From the NCBI GenBank assembly GCA_050943255.1, contig JBMNOV010000015.1, positions 1-39,599 of the forward strand: DNA of 39,599 nucleotides. Direction: 5' to 3'. The translations under genes and the position numbers were made by a program. A model generated the notes under the pieces. That model had not been told where the DNA came from, did not search any database, and was given only the letters and a program-made list of their open reading frames with translations. This document shows positions 24,084 through 33,112 of the stretch, piece by piece; within the stretch, counting starts at the first letter, position 1, and the number at the start of each line of letters is the position of its first letter. This DNA comes from UBA4844 sp050943255 (GTDB lineage: Bacteria; Bacillota; Syntrophomonadia; Syntrophomonadales; Syntrophomonadaceae).

Positions 24084-25310
24084 TTGCAAGCAATAGAAAT
24101 TATTCGCCAGACTGAGAAAAAGCTGGCAAGTTATTTTCAATTATTGGAGGAAAATTCCTACCAGAACCAGGTTAAAGTCGTGCAGGCCTTCAAAAAACAT
24201 CATGTAAGAGATAGTGACTTCAGCCCCTCATCCGGTTACGGATATGGTGATATTGGCCGAGATAAGTTAGAAGATATTTTTGCAGAGGTGTTTAAGGGTG
24301 AGGCTGCATTGGTACGTTCGCAGATTGTATCCGGGACACATGCCATTTCAGCCTGCCTATTTGCCTTGTTAGTTCCTGGTGATCAACTAGTCTCACTTAC
24401 GGGACGTCCATATGACACTTTAGCTGGTATCATTGGCCATGATACACATAAACCTGGTACTTTGGTTGCACGTGGGGTAAATTATTGTGAAATTGCGCTT
24501 TTAGATAATGGTAGTCCAAACTATAAGGCTATTGGGGAGGCAGTTAAGCCCCAAACAAAAATGGTTTTGATACAGCGTTCCCGTGGCTACAGCCTGCGGC
24601 CTGCATTAAGTGTAGATATAATCGAGAAGTTGATATCAATCATTAAGGAAAAAAATCCTGGGACTATAGTAATGGTAGATAATTGTTATGGTGAGTTCGT
24701 TGAGTTAAGAGAGCCGCTTGAATGTGGTGCTGATATTATTGCTGGTTCCTTAATTAAAAATCCTGGAGGTGGTTTGGCCCCGGCGGGCGGCTATATTGTG
24801 GGTAGGAGAGAATTGGTAGATATTATCTCCTATCACTTGACTGCTCCTGGATTAGGTAGAGAAATGGGAGCAACCCTTGTCGATAAACGCAACTTTTTTC
24901 AGGGTTTTTTTATTGCTCCTCATATCGTATTGCAGGCGCTTAAGGCGGCAATCCTGATAGCTCTAATTTTTGAACAATTCGGCTATACAGTAACTCCTCG
25001 TTGGAATGATAAGCGTGCTGATATTGTCCAAGCAGTACAGTTAAAAAACGCCGGGGAAGTACTACGATTCTGCCAGCTGATACAAAACTATTCTCCGATA
25101 GATAGCGATCTTCATTTGCAGTATGGAGAAATGCCCGGCTATAGCGATAAAATAGTAATGGCTGCCGGTACTTTCATTCAAGGAGCTTCGATTGAGTTAT
25201 CTTGTGATGCTCCTTTACGGCAACCCTACTGTGTGTACCTACAAGGAGGACTTACCTATGAACACTGTCGTTATGTAATCAATAATCTTATAGAAGCTAT
25301 AATATTATAG
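24084..25310 (+). CDS. Aluminum resistance/YnbB-type PLP enzyme (methionine gamma-lyase family)
   Basis: PLP-dependent enzyme of the Cys/Met metabolism fold, 408 residues. The region SSGYGYGDIGRD at the N-terminus and SQIVSGTHAISACLF are family signatures. The PLP lysine is in GSLIKNPGGGLAPAGGYI, and VMVDNCYGEFVE carries the cofactor-binding Asp. Homologues are annotated as aluminum resistance protein or YnbB and sit near spoVK and glnA in B. subtilis, as here. The physiological substrate is not established. TTG start at 24084 after GGTGA. Confidence 0.9.
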   Translation: MQAIEIIRQTEKKLASYFQLLEENSYQNQVKVVQAFKKHHVRDSDFSPSSGYGYGDIGRDKLEDIFAEVFKGEAALVRSQIVSGTHAISACLFALLVPGDQLVSLTGRPYDTLAGIIGHDTHKPGTLVARGVNYCEIALLDNGSPNYKAIGEAVKPQTKMVLIQRSRGYSLRPALSVDIIEKLISIIKEKNPGTIVMVDNCYGEFVELREPLECGADIIAGSLIKNPGGGLAPAGGYIVGRRELVDIISYHLTAPGLGREMGATLVDKRNFFQGFFIAPHIVLQALKAAILIALIFEQFGYTVTPRWNDKRADIVQAVQLKNAGEVLRFCQLIQNYSPIDSDLHLQYGEMPGYSDKIVMAAGTFIQGASIELSCDAPLRQPYCVYLQGGLTYEHCRYVINNLIEAIIL

Positions 25311-25363
25311 CTATTTATATTTTTACCATTTATTCCAACTTTAAATGAGCTAGAGGTGATATT

Positions 25364-25849
25364 TTGAGCCTTGACACCATTGTCTTAGTTTTAGCTATTA
25401 TCTTTATACTGTTAGGACTAGCTGGAACAGTAATTCCCTTACTTCCAGGTATTCCTCTTATTTTTATTAGTATATTAGCTTATGGTTGGTATGAAGGTTT
25501 TCAAGTTATAAATGCCCATTTTCTAATAATTATGGGTGTTCTAACAATACTATCGTTGCTGGTAGATTATCTTTCAACAGCACTTGGGGCAAGTTATTGG
25601 GGATCCAGCAAAAAAGGTGTATGGGGAGCTGTAATTGGAACATTTTTTGGTTTAATATTATTGCCTCCGGTTGGTTTATTAGTGGGTCCCTGGCTAGGTG
25701 CTAGTATAGGTGAATATATCGCTTGTCAGGATCTTAATAAAGCTATAAAAAGTGGTATTGGTACGGTAGTCGGTCTATTTTCTGGAATATTTATTAATTT
25801 AATAATGGCCTTAGTTATGTTAGCTGCTTTTCTAATAAAGGTTTTTTAA
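25364..25849 (+). CDS. DUF456 family membrane protein
   Basis: A 161-residue integral membrane protein with four or five hydrophobic segments. The glycine-rich stretches GLAGTVIPLLPGIPL and the pair GAVIGTFFGL and GTVVGLFSG are typical of DUF456, whose function is unknown. TTG start at 25364 after AGAGGTGAT. It takes the position occupied by glnR in B. subtilis, upstream of glnA, but is unrelated to GlnR. Confidence 0.85.
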   Translation: MSLDTIVLVLAIIFILLGLAGTVIPLLPGIPLIFISILAYGWYEGFQVINAHFLIIMGVLTILSLLVDYLSTALGASYWGSSKKGVWGAVIGTFFGLILLPPVGLLVGPWLGASIGEYIACQDLNKAIKSGIGTVVGLFSGIFINLIMALVMLAAFLIKVF

Positions 25850-25919
25850 CTTATTCAGTAGTGATAAGGAAATAATAATAGCATAGATATATTTTTGTTA
25901 TTCGGTATGGAGGTAAGAG

Positions 25920-27248
25920 ATGGATAAAGAATCAATTATACGTAGGGTAACTGAGAAAGATGTGAGATTTATTCGGCTGCAATTTACTGATATTTTGGGG
26001 GTCATGAAGAGTATTTCAATAACGACTGACCAGCTGGAAAAGGCTTTAGATGGGGAGTTAATGTTTGATGGTTCCTCTATTGAAGGGTTTGTTCGTATCG
26101 AAGAGTCTGATATGTACCTAAAACCTGATTTGGATACTTTTCTTATACTTCCTCAGATTAGCCCTAACTTTGGTGGTAATACAGCCAGAATAATATGTGA
26201 TATATATGATCCTAAAAATCAACCCTTTACTGGTTCACCCCGCTATGCTCTAAAAAAGGTATTAAATGAGGCAGCTACTATGGGGTATTCTATGTTGGTG
26301 GGCCCCGAGCCAGAGTTTTTTCTATTTCATACAGATGAGGATGGTCAACCTACATTAAAGACCCATGATAAAGCAAGTTATTTTGATTTGCCCCCGGTAG
26401 ACAAGGGTGAGGAAGCACGCCGGGATATGGTAGAAACTCTACAGGGAATTGGTTTTGAAATTGAAGCTTCCCATCATGAAGTTGCACCAGGACAACATGA
26501 AATTGACTTCAAATATGCTGATGCTTTACACACGGCTGACAACATTGTTACTTTTCGTATGATTGTTAGGGCTGTCGCCCACAAGCACGGGCTGCATGCA
26601 ACTTTTATGCCCAAACCCATTTATGGCATTGCTGGTTCGGGAATGCACCTGCATATATCACTTTTTAAGGATGCTCAAAATATTTTTTATGATTTTGAGA
26701 GTCCTGATGGTCTTAGTCAGGTATGTAAAAATTTCATAGCTGGGGTATTAAAACATGCTCGGGCTATATCAGCTATTACCAGCCCGACCGTTAACTCCTA
26801 TAAACGTTTAGTAGCAGGCTATGAGGCACCAGTATATATTGCTTGGTCTCATCGTAACCGCAGTCCGCTAATTCGCATTCCTGCCCGCCGGGGAATAGGA
26901 AGCCGGATTGAAGTTCGCAATCCCGACCCTAGCTGTAATCCTTATTTAGCTTTAGCTGTTATATTAAAGGCAGGTCTTGATGGTATTAACAACCGGCTCC
27001 AACCTCCTTCGGCCATAGAAGAGAATATCTATGAGATGGATTTGGCTACCCGTAAGCAAAATAAAATTGAATCACTGCCGCAAAATCTTTATGAAGCTAT
27101 TCTTGAATTAGAAAAGGATGAAATAATTCAAGCGGCACTGGGAAATCATATCTACTCCCGCTTTATCTTAGCCAAGATAAAAGAGTGGGAAAATTATAGC
27201 TCACGGGTTTATAATTGGGAAATAGAAGAGTACCTTGAGAAGTTTTAA
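25920..27248 (+). CDS. glnA: Glutamine synthetase, type I (GSI-alpha)
   Basis: ATP-dependent condensation of glutamate and ammonia, 442 residues. Recognisable blocks are MFDGSSIEGFVRIEESDMYL, VGPEPEFFLF, the metal ligands in HHEVAPGQHEIDF, the catalytic region GSGMHLHIS, and RIPARRGIGSRIEVRNPDPS. The Arg in EGFVRIEESD is the residue that confers glutamine feedback inhibition on Firmicutes GSI-alpha enzymes, and the adenylylation loop tyrosine motif of GSI-beta is absent. So control is probably by feedback rather than covalent. No GlnR operator was recognised upstream. Confidence 0.97.
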   Translation: MDKESIIRRVTEKDVRFIRLQFTDILGVMKSISITTDQLEKALDGELMFDGSSIEGFVRIEESDMYLKPDLDTFLILPQISPNFGGNTARIICDIYDPKNQPFTGSPRYALKKVLNEAATMGYSMLVGPEPEFFLFHTDEDGQPTLKTHDKASYFDLPPVDKGEEARRDMVETLQGIGFEIEASHHEVAPGQHEIDFKYADALHTADNIVTFRMIVRAVAHKHGLHATFMPKPIYGIAGSGMHLHISLFKDAQNIFYDFESPDGLSQVCKNFIAGVLKHARAISAITSPTVNSYKRLVAGYEAPVYIAWSHRNRSPLIRIPARRGIGSRIEVRNPDPSCNPYLALAVILKAGLDGINNRLQPPSAIEENIYEMDLATRKQNKIESLPQNLYEAILELEKDEIIQAALGNHIYSRFILAKIKEWENYSSRVYNWEIEEYLEKF

Positions 27249-27254
27249 AGTTTT

Positions 27255-27278
27255 GAACTACCCCCTACAGGGTAGTTC
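27255..27278. terminator. Shared terminator between glnA and lexA
   Basis: GAACTACCC-CCTACA-GGGTAGTTC is a perfect 9-bp stem lying exactly between the convergent stops of glnA and lexA. Neither side has a long T run, so it is a moderate bidirectional terminator at best. Confidence 0.7.
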
Positions 27279-27893
27279 TTACATGTGTCGTAATAAACCT
27301 GTTACCTTGCCCGCAATTTGCATTTTGTCAACAATAATAGGTTTAAGTGTACAGTTTTCAGGTCTTAGTTCTATATATCCGTCCCTGCGATAAAACCTTT
27401 TTACAGTAGCTTCATTATTGATAATTGCAACTATTATCTCTCCATTGGCAGCATCGGCCTGTTGTCTTACAATTAAAAAATCACCATCCAATATCCCTGC
27501 TTCTATCATACTATCTCCTTTTACTTTAAGGATATAGTGGGTACCCTGGCCAATAAATTCAAGCGGAACCGCAAGGTAGTTCTCAATGTTTTGCTCGGCC
27601 AGGATGGGACTACCTGCAGCCACATTGCCGATTACTGGCAATGTAGCAGTTTGACTTATGATCTTGGCATCGTTTTCTACAGGAATGATTGTGCGGGGTT
27701 TGGCTGGATCTCTCTTTAACAGCCCTTTTTTCTCAAGTTGGACTAGGTGGGCATGAACTGAAGAACTTGATTTTAACCCTACCATTTCCCCAATTTCACG
27801 AATTGACGGCGGATAGCCATCACTGCGTATTTTATCTTTAATACAGTCTAATATCATCTGCTGTTTATCCTTAAGTTTTACGCCTGATTTCAC
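27279..27893 (-). CDS. lexA: LexA repressor (SOS regulator)
   Basis: Self-cleaving SOS repressor, 204 residues. The winged helix domain is residues 1-68 (IREIGEMVGLKSSSSVHAHL contains the recognition helix). The cleavage bond is Ala93-Gly94 in NVAAGSP, and the catalytic dyad is Ser128 in KGDSMI and Lys165 in EATVKRF. GTG start at 27893, eight bases after GGAGG. A dyad AGTAT-N6-ATACT lies between the probable -10 box and the start, the expected place for an autoregulatory operator, though it does not match the GAAC-N4-GTTC box of Bacilli. Confidence 0.96.
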   Translation of the reverse strand: MKSGVKLKDKQQMILDCIKDKIRSDGYPPSIREIGEMVGLKSSSSVHAHLVQLEKKGLLKRDPAKPRTIIPVENDAKIISQTATLPVIGNVAAGSPILAEQNIENYLAVPLEFIGQGTHYILKVKGDSMIEAGILDGDFLIVRQQADAANGEIIVAIINNEATVKRFYRRDGYIELRPENCTLKPIIVDKMQIAGKVTGLLRHM

Positions 27894-27910
27894 TAAATAA
27901 CCTCCATAAC

Positions 27911-27939
27911 AGTATGTTTAAATACTTTACGAGATTATA
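27911..27939 (-). promoter_or_regulatory. lexA -10 box and candidate operator
   Basis: On the minus strand TATAAT (27934-27939) is followed by the dyad AGTAT-TTAAAC-ATACT (27911-27926) and then the ribosome site. A repressor bound there would block its own transcription. The sequence is not a canonical Gram-positive SOS box. Confidence 0.35.
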
Positions 27940-28035
27940 TCACAATTTGGTTAATGAGAAACATATGGATGAAAAGAAAAAATTGTATAAGATTAAAGGA
28001 CACAGAGAAAATCCCTAAGGCTGGCAGGGTAATAA

Positions 28036-28794
28036 TTAGGATAGCCCTATATCAGGCAATTCCTTGGGCAGTGGCTGCCAGAAGCAATCAGGGCCAACAT
28101 TTTCAAGGCTTGAAAGAATTCGTTGGCGGGCTCCAGGGTGACTTTCCTCAATTTTATCTAAAATTTCAGCTACTTTATGTCTTTTAGTTTGTCCATCAGC
28201 AGGGCAGCGGTTAATAACTGTATTAAATCCCATAGATTCAACAAATAGAAGAATGTCTCGTTCTTCCACATAAATAAGGGGTCTAATCATAGTAATCTCC
28301 ATCCTGCTTAAGTAGGTAGAGGGCTTGAATACATTAAAACGACTTTCATAAAGGATCGACATAAATAGTGTGTGAACCACATCGTCCAAGTGATGCCCCA
28401 AAGCTAATTTATTACAATTGTGTAATTTGGCAACCCGGTTTAATGCTCCTCGGCGCAGGTTAGAGCAAAGGGAACAGGGGTTTTTTTCTTGACGGTTTGT
28501 AAAAACCACATGCCCGATATTAGTTTGCTCTATGATTAATTCAAGATTAAGAGTTTTACAGAAATCAACTAGTGGTTTGGTATCATTTTCCCAGCCTAAA
28601 TCTATATAAATTGGTACCATATCAAAACATAGGGGAGTGTATTTTTTAAGTAGATTCAGGAAATACAGCATAGTAAAACTATCTTTCCCTCCAGAAAGTG
28701 CCACTGCAATACGATCACCATTTTCTATAAGCTTATAATTGAGGTTAGCGTTTCGTACCTTTTTGAATATAATCCTTATTCTGCGTTTACTCAA
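28036..28794 (-). CDS. TtcA-like tRNA 2-thiolation protein
   Basis: PP-loop ATPase of the TtcA family, 252 residues. The PP-loop is ALSGGKDSFT near residue 33. The paired cysteines in NPCSLCSNLRRG and the later Cys in INRCPADGQTKR are the Fe-S ligand pattern of TtcA (2-thiocytidine 32 in tRNA). LGHHLDDVVHT is the conserved metal/ATP loop. TTG start at 28794, preceded by GTGAGGA. The family includes relatives thiolating other tRNA positions, so the exact base is inferred. It is separate from the Fe-S oxidase pair upstream on the same strand, which has its own terminator. Confidence 0.85.
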   Translation of the reverse strand: MSKRRIRIIFKKVRNANLNYKLIENGDRIAVALSGGKDSFTMLYFLNLLKKYTPLCFDMVPIYIDLGWENDTKPLVDFCKTLNLELIIEQTNIGHVVFTNRQEKNPCSLCSNLRRGALNRVAKLHNCNKLALGHHLDDVVHTLFMSILYESRFNVFKPSTYLSRMEITMIRPLIYVEERDILLFVESMGFNTVINRCPADGQTKRHKVAEILDKIEESHPGARQRILSSLENVGPDCFWQPLPKELPDIGLS

Positions 28795-28923
28795 AATAAA
28801 TCCTCACTTGTCCGTTTGCCTTGCCTGTCTACCTGCTTGCCCAATAGGTATATATTAGCGGTAAGTTTACTATTCCAAGGTGTCGCAAGTGCTAATGGGC
28901 AGTTATGACTGAATATAACGAAA

Positions 28924-28944
28924 GCGGACGGTTCAGCCGTCCGC
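28924..28944 (-). terminator. Terminator after the glcF-like gene
   Basis: GCGGACGG-N5-CCGTCCGC is a perfect 8-bp GC-rich stem with a five-base loop, 19 bases beyond the stop of the Fe-S subunit. On the minus strand it continues TTTCGTTATATT. It isolates the oxidase pair from the tRNA thiolase gene. Confidence 0.8.
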
Positions 28945-28962
28945 CAGAGGGCTAAGTTCAAA

Positions 28963-30249
28963 TCATCTAGGTAATACCTGCTGGTAGCTTTGGCTGGCAA
29001 GTTCTATTGGGTGTACTACCTGGCAATCCCAGTTATGCCGCTTACAACCGTAACGCAACTGTATACTGCAACTGGGACAACAGGTAGCTAATACACTTGC
29101 ACCAGTTGCTATAACGCTGGTCATTTTTCTATCTAAAATCTGCATGGATAAATCATAATGGGTAAGGCTATAGGTTCCCGATCCTCCACAACAGCGATTA
29201 GCATCTTCCATTTCTATCAAATCAACCCCGGGGATGCGCCGCAGTAATTCACGTGGTTGTTCCTTTATTCCTTGAGCATTAGCTAAATGACAAGGGTCAT
29301 GGTAGGTTACTTTGGTTGTATTATTTACATTCTGGGGAATTTTAATATCAATAATTTCAATAAGAAATTTGGTTAAATCAATAACCTTATCTGCAAATGC
29401 CAAGGCTTCCTGTTCAATTTTACTTCCACCTAGTAATAGCTCCATATTTTTTCTGGAAAGGGCAGAAGTACAGGAACCACAATCGCTAATAATATAATCA
29501 AAATTATAGGAATTAAATGCCTTAATATTATGACGCGCTAAATCTGCAGCAGTATCCATCTTGCCATTAGCTACATGAGGCAAACCGCAGCATTTCATAT
29601 CCTCAGGTATAATTACCTCGCAGCCATTACGGGTGAGGACATCAACTGTAGCTACTGCTATATCAGGGTTAAAAATATCAGTTCCACAACCCAAAAAGTA
29701 ACCTACTGTATATTTTTTTTCTCCAAGAGCTGGATTAAAACTTTTTAATCTAGTGCGAGCAGACCGTCCCGGAACAGCAGTCATTATTTGTTCTGCTTTT
29801 GGCAAATCCCCAGGTAATACCTGGGTAAGACCGGTTTTACGAGCAAAAGCCTGCAAACCGAGTTTTTGTATAACACTCAATAGCCTGGTAGAATTTCTTA
29901 GCAAACCAGGCTTGGTCCACATGATATCGAAAACCAGGTTTTTCCCGGGATTAGGGTGTTGTTCATATATATAAGATCTAGCAGCTGCGTTTAACTCATG
30001 GACATCTATACCAGATGGACAATTTACACTACAAGTCTCACAAAGCAGGCAGTTACTAAATCTATCATATAATTCTTGACTGGCAGCAACATTATTATCC
30101 CGTAACATTTGAACCATAAAAACATGACCCCGGGGGGCGGCAGTTTCATTTCTTATCTCAGCAAATACCGGACAAACACTACGACATTTACCACAGCGTA
30201 CACATTTCATTATTTGTTCTTTAACTGGAGGTAACTTTCTGAAATCCAT
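28963..30249 (-). CDS. (Fe-S)-binding oxidoreductase subunit, GlcF/HdrD-like
   Basis: Electron-transfer subunit of a 2-hydroxyacid oxidase, 428 residues from the ATG at 30249. Two ferredoxin motifs lie near the N-terminus: CVRCGKCRSVCP and CLLCETCSVNCP. Two CCG domains follow, ending CCGLPH and CCGGSGTYS, of the type found in GlcF, LutA and heterodisulfide reductase HdrD. AAAGGAGG precedes the ATG at 30249; an in-frame ATG six codons earlier overlaps that site and is unlikely. It follows the FAD subunit gene by 27 bases. Partner and reaction (glycolate, lactate or another 2-hydroxyacid to the oxoacid) are inferred from the pair. Confidence 0.92.
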   Translation of the reverse strand: MDFRKLPPVKEQIMKCVRCGKCRSVCPVFAEIRNETAAPRGHVFMVQMLRDNNVAASQELYDRFSNCLLCETCSVNCPSGIDVHELNAAARSYIYEQHPNPGKNLVFDIMWTKPGLLRNSTRLLSVIQKLGLQAFARKTGLTQVLPGDLPKAEQIMTAVPGRSARTRLKSFNPALGEKKYTVGYFLGCGTDIFNPDIAVATVDVLTRNGCEVIIPEDMKCCGLPHVANGKMDTAADLARHNIKAFNSYNFDYIISDCGSCTSALSRKNMELLLGGSKIEQEALAFADKVIDLTKFLIEIIDIKIPQNVNNTTKVTYHDPCHLANAQGIKEQPRELLRRIPGVDLIEMEDANRCCGGSGTYSLTHYDLSMQILDRKMTSVIATGASVLATCCPSCSIQLRYGCKRHNWDCQVVHPIELASQSYQQVLPR

Positions 30250-30276
30250 AGCACCCCCTCCTTTCATCGCTCAAAA

Positions 30277-31677
30277 CTAAATAAGTTTGCCGGGGTTCAT
30301 ATGTTGCTTCGGATCAAAGACATTTTTGATTGCTTTCATATAATAATGAGCTTGTCCATGTTCCAATTTTGCATATTGTCGCCTTACCGCACCTACTCCA
30401 TGTTCACCGGTAGTTGTACCCCCCAGCTCCACTGCCAGGAGGTGAATGTCATTTACCAATTGTAGTACCTTTTCAACTTCTTCGGGATTCTCAGGATTAA
30501 TTACTGGTGCTGTATGCACATTGCCATCACCTATATGTCCATAATTAACCACCTTAATCCCGTATTTATCTCCTAACCCCCTAATAGCCCTTAGGGTATC
30601 GGCAACTTTAGATAGGGGTACACTTATATCTTCACCGGCAAAAACGCGGGTACCGTCTTTTCTTACCCGGGCTGCTGCTGTAGCAGTAATACTTCTTCCT
30701 TCCCAGAGCTCGGCCATGCGTTTGGTTTCGGTAGACCATTCTACTGATCGTGCTCTATTACCAGCCACTTCCTTAATTACGTTACCTTCATATTCTACTG
30801 AAGGGGGGTTGCCATCAACTTCAAAAAGTAAAATAGCTTCAGCATTAGGCAGGTTAATATTAGGCTTAAATTGGTTTACCGCCTCAATAGCGGAACTATC
30901 AAGTATTTCAATACCAGAGGGGAGAACACCAGCTTGGTAGACGTCCAATACTGTAGCTGGAGCATCATCCAGGTTATCGAAAACAGCCATAGCAATACCC
31001 CGGGCTTTGGGTCGTGGCCAGCAACGAAGGCGAATCCTGGTTATGATTCCCAAGGTTCCTTCTGAGCCTACCATTAGTTTCGTTAGATTAAGTCCTGATA
31101 CATTTTTAATACAGTGGGCTTTTATACCACCGGTAATAATAACATCCCCATTAGGTAGTACCACTTCAAGTCCCAGTATATACTGTTCCGTACATCCATA
31201 CTTAACTGCTCGTAAGCCGCTGGCATTATTAGCCACCATGCCACCTATTGTGCACATCTGGCTACTGCCTGGATCAGGCGGAAAAAACAGATTATATTTG
31301 GCCAATTCTTTATTTAAGTTAGCATGTATTATTCCGGGTCTGACAATTACCTGCATATTAGGAGTATCGATTTCATCTATATCATCCCAGGTAGAGAGAT
31401 CAATAACAATACCACCTTCTAAAGCCACACAGCCTCCGGTCTCACCAGTACCAGCGCCTCGAGGTATTACATCAATATTATTATCGAATGCAAATTTCAT
31501 TATTTTTTGTACCTCTTCGGTAGAACGGGGGAGTACTACTGCCCAGGGGGTAGCTGGTTTTAGTTTAGTTAAAAAAGAACTATCATAAGAATAATACATT
31601 AAGTCTAGATCCTCACTGAGGACTTTATCCTGGCCCAGCATAGCTATAAGTTTCTTTTGTACCTCTTTTTTTTCCAT
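30277..31677 (-). CDS. FAD-linked oxidase, GlcD/lactate dehydrogenase-like
   Basis: FAD-binding catalytic subunit, 466 residues. The PCMH-type FAD-binding domain (about 35-220) has PRGAGTGETGGCV and DPGSSQMCTIGGMVANNASG. The FAD-oxidase C domain has YGHIGDGNVH and ends with the motif GTTTGEHGVGAVR, then NPGKLI. It oxidises a 2-hydroxyacid such as glycolate or D-lactate and passes electrons to the Fe-S subunit encoded next. AAGGAGG precedes the ATG. The upstream 512-base divergent gap holds two strong dyads that may control it. Specificity cannot be read from sequence. Confidence 0.93.
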   Translation of the reverse strand: MEKKEVQKKLIAMLGQDKVLSEDLDLMYYSYDSSFLTKLKPATPWAVVLPRSTEEVQKIMKFAFDNNIDVIPRGAGTGETGGCVALEGGIVIDLSTWDDIDEIDTPNMQVIVRPGIIHANLNKELAKYNLFFPPDPGSSQMCTIGGMVANNASGLRAVKYGCTEQYILGLEVVLPNGDVIITGGIKAHCIKNVSGLNLTKLMVGSEGTLGIITRIRLRCWPRPKARGIAMAVFDNLDDAPATVLDVYQAGVLPSGIEILDSSAIEAVNQFKPNINLPNAEAILLFEVDGNPPSVEYEGNVIKEVAGNRARSVEWSTETKRMAELWEGRSITATAAARVRKDGTRVFAGEDISVPLSKVADTLRAIRGLGDKYGIKVVNYGHIGDGNVHTAPVINPENPEEVEKVLQLVNDIHLLAVELGGTTTGEHGVGAVRRQYAKLEHGQAHYYMKAIKNVFDPKQHMNPGKLI

Positions 31678-31782
31678 ATATAGTCCTCCTTGATAATAAA
31701 AAACTGATAATACCCTCTACGAGGACACTGATACTGCTTATGGTTTATAATTAGAAAAAGATATCCAGATTCTTAAGTTAAT

Positions 31783-31844
31783 GTACATGTAATTAATGAT
31801 TATTTGCTTACATGTACCCCCATGGCGCATACCCGATAGGGTAT
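31783..31844. promoter_or_regulatory. Two operator-like dyads upstream of the glcD-like gene
   Basis: GTACATGTAA (31783-31792) and TTACATGTAC (31808-31817) form a perfect 10-bp inverted repeat, and each arm contains the palindrome ACATGT. Twelve bases on, ATACCC-GATA-GGGTAT (31829-31844) is a second perfect dyad. They lie 106-167 bases upstream of the FAD-oxidase start. Confidence 0.5.
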
Positions 31845-32120
31845 TCATGGCTGGTTTAAAAATCGGTATATTCTATGCTTATTTATCCAAGTTGTTGGGA
31901 TTTAAACATTAGTTTTTAACTAAAATCTTTGCCTATTATATCACAAACATGTTAATAGAGATTATAAATATAAATTACCAAAGGGATAATTTGAACAGTA
32001 ATCATTATTAGAATAGATTGAAAGGATTATATGCCTATTTGAATAATTACATTATTTATCAATAGAATGTAAGTAATGATTAATAATATAAATAATGGTT
32101 AGTAGTTTATCTAGTAGAAT

Positions 32121-32160
32121 CACCTTATATTTACAGGTGTTTTCCCTCTACCTTACAGGG
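32121..32160 (+). promoter_or_regulatory. Two small hairpins before murB
   Basis: CACCT-N9-AGGTG followed by TTTT (32121-32143), then CCCT-N9-AGGG followed by TTTT (about 32144-32164). They may be weak terminators or an attenuator in the murB leader. Stems are short, so support is modest. Confidence 0.3.
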
Positions 32161-32189
32161 TTTTATAGATTTTTTTAAGGAGAAGGCTT

Positions 32190-33086
32190 ATGTATTCAGA
32201 TATATTAAATTATTTACCTGCTGACCGGTTGCTCTTTAATGAAGAGATGAAAAATCATACTACATTTAGGATTGGCGGACCAGTGGATGTGATGGTTATT
32301 CCGCAGGATGAAGAGGATGTCCGTATTGTTATTTCATTCTGTAAGAAAAACAATTTTCCGTTATTCATATTCGGTATGGGCAGTAATCTTTTGGTAAGAG
32401 ATGGTGGTATTAGGGGTATAGCTATAAAACTGGGAGATAGCCTTGATCAAGTAGAGGTCGTTGGAGAGGAGATACTGGCACAGGCTGGAGTCAGATTATC
32501 GACTTTGGCTAGAATTGCTGCTTTTCATTCTTTAAGTGGATTAGAGTTTGCTGAAGGTATCCCAGGTAGCCTGGGAGGGGCATTGGTGATGAATGCCGGG
32601 GCTTATGATGGAGAAATAAAGGAAATAGTGGTCGAAGCTACCGCTATTAGCTCTGACGGCTTTCTAAAAACTTTTAGAGCTGAAGAAATGCAGTTTAGCT
32701 ATCGTCAAAGTATATTTCAGAATAATGGTTATACCATACTAACAGCTCGTTTAAAACTTAATAGAGGAAATAGAGAAAACATAGAACAACGCATGTGTGA
32801 ATTAGCTTATAGCCGGAATAAAAAGCAACCTCTGGATAAGCCTAGTGCAGGGAGCACTTTTAGACGGCCACAGGGTTATTTTGTTGGACCAATGCTAGAG
32901 GAAATGGGCTTAAAAGGTTATCGTATTGGAGGTGCAGAGGTATCTCCCAAACATGCTGGATTTATTGTTAATGTTGGTGATGCTACTGCCAATGATGTTC
33001 TGCAATTAATTGCTTATATAAAAGAGAAGGCCAAAGAGCATTTTGGGGTAGAATTACAAACTGAGATCAAGGTTGTGGGTGAGTAA
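32190..33086 (+). CDS. murB: UDP-N-acetylenolpyruvoylglucosamine reductase MurB
   Basis: FAD- and NADPH-dependent second step of UDP-N-acetylmuramate synthesis in peptidoglycan formation. 298 residues, the size of the type II MurB common in Firmicutes. FAD-binding region: TTFRIGGPVDV, FGMGSNLLVRDGG and GLEFAEGIPGSLGGALVMNAGAYDGEI. The catalytic serine is in PSAGSTFRRPQG, with YRQSIFQ also conserved. AAGGAGAAGG precedes the ATG. It starts a plus-strand run of envelope-related genes ending with pssA. Confidence 0.97.
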   Translation: MYSDILNYLPADRLLFNEEMKNHTTFRIGGPVDVMVIPQDEEDVRIVISFCKKNNFPLFIFGMGSNLLVRDGGIRGIAIKLGDSLDQVEVVGEEILAQAGVRLSTLARIAAFHSLSGLEFAEGIPGSLGGALVMNAGAYDGEIKEIVVEATAISSDGFLKTFRAEEMQFSYRQSIFQNNGYTILTARLKLNRGNRENIEQRMCELAYSRNKKQPLDKPSAGSTFRRPQGYFVGPMLEEMGLKGYRIGGAEVSPKHAGFIVNVGDATANDVLQLIAYIKEKAKEHFGVELQTEIKVVGE

Positions 33087-33112
33087 TATATATTGGAAAC
33101 GGTGTTAGATGA

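Larger units (their letters stand above)
31678..32189. other. 512-base divergent region between the glcD-like gene and murB
   Basis: No gene is seen. It is AT-rich and holds two clear dyads at 31783-31844, a weaker TTACATT/AATGTAA pair near 32045-32075, and two small hairpins at 32121-32160 just before murB. It should contain the promoters of both flanking genes; I could not fix either with confidence. Confidence 0.6.

Noticed and set aside
25850..25919. GlnR/TnrA operator upstream of glnA
   Set aside because: No TGTNA-N7-TNACA match is present in this gap.
27954..28187. 77-codon plus-strand frame between lexA and the tRNA thiolase gene
   Set aside because: Most of it is antisense to the well-supported TtcA-like gene and it has no ribosome site or recognisable domain.
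28963..30249. Second selenoprotein, since GlcF/HdrD relatives can carry selenocysteine in CCG motifs
   Set aside because: Both CCG motifs here use ordinary cysteine codons and no in-frame TGA is present.
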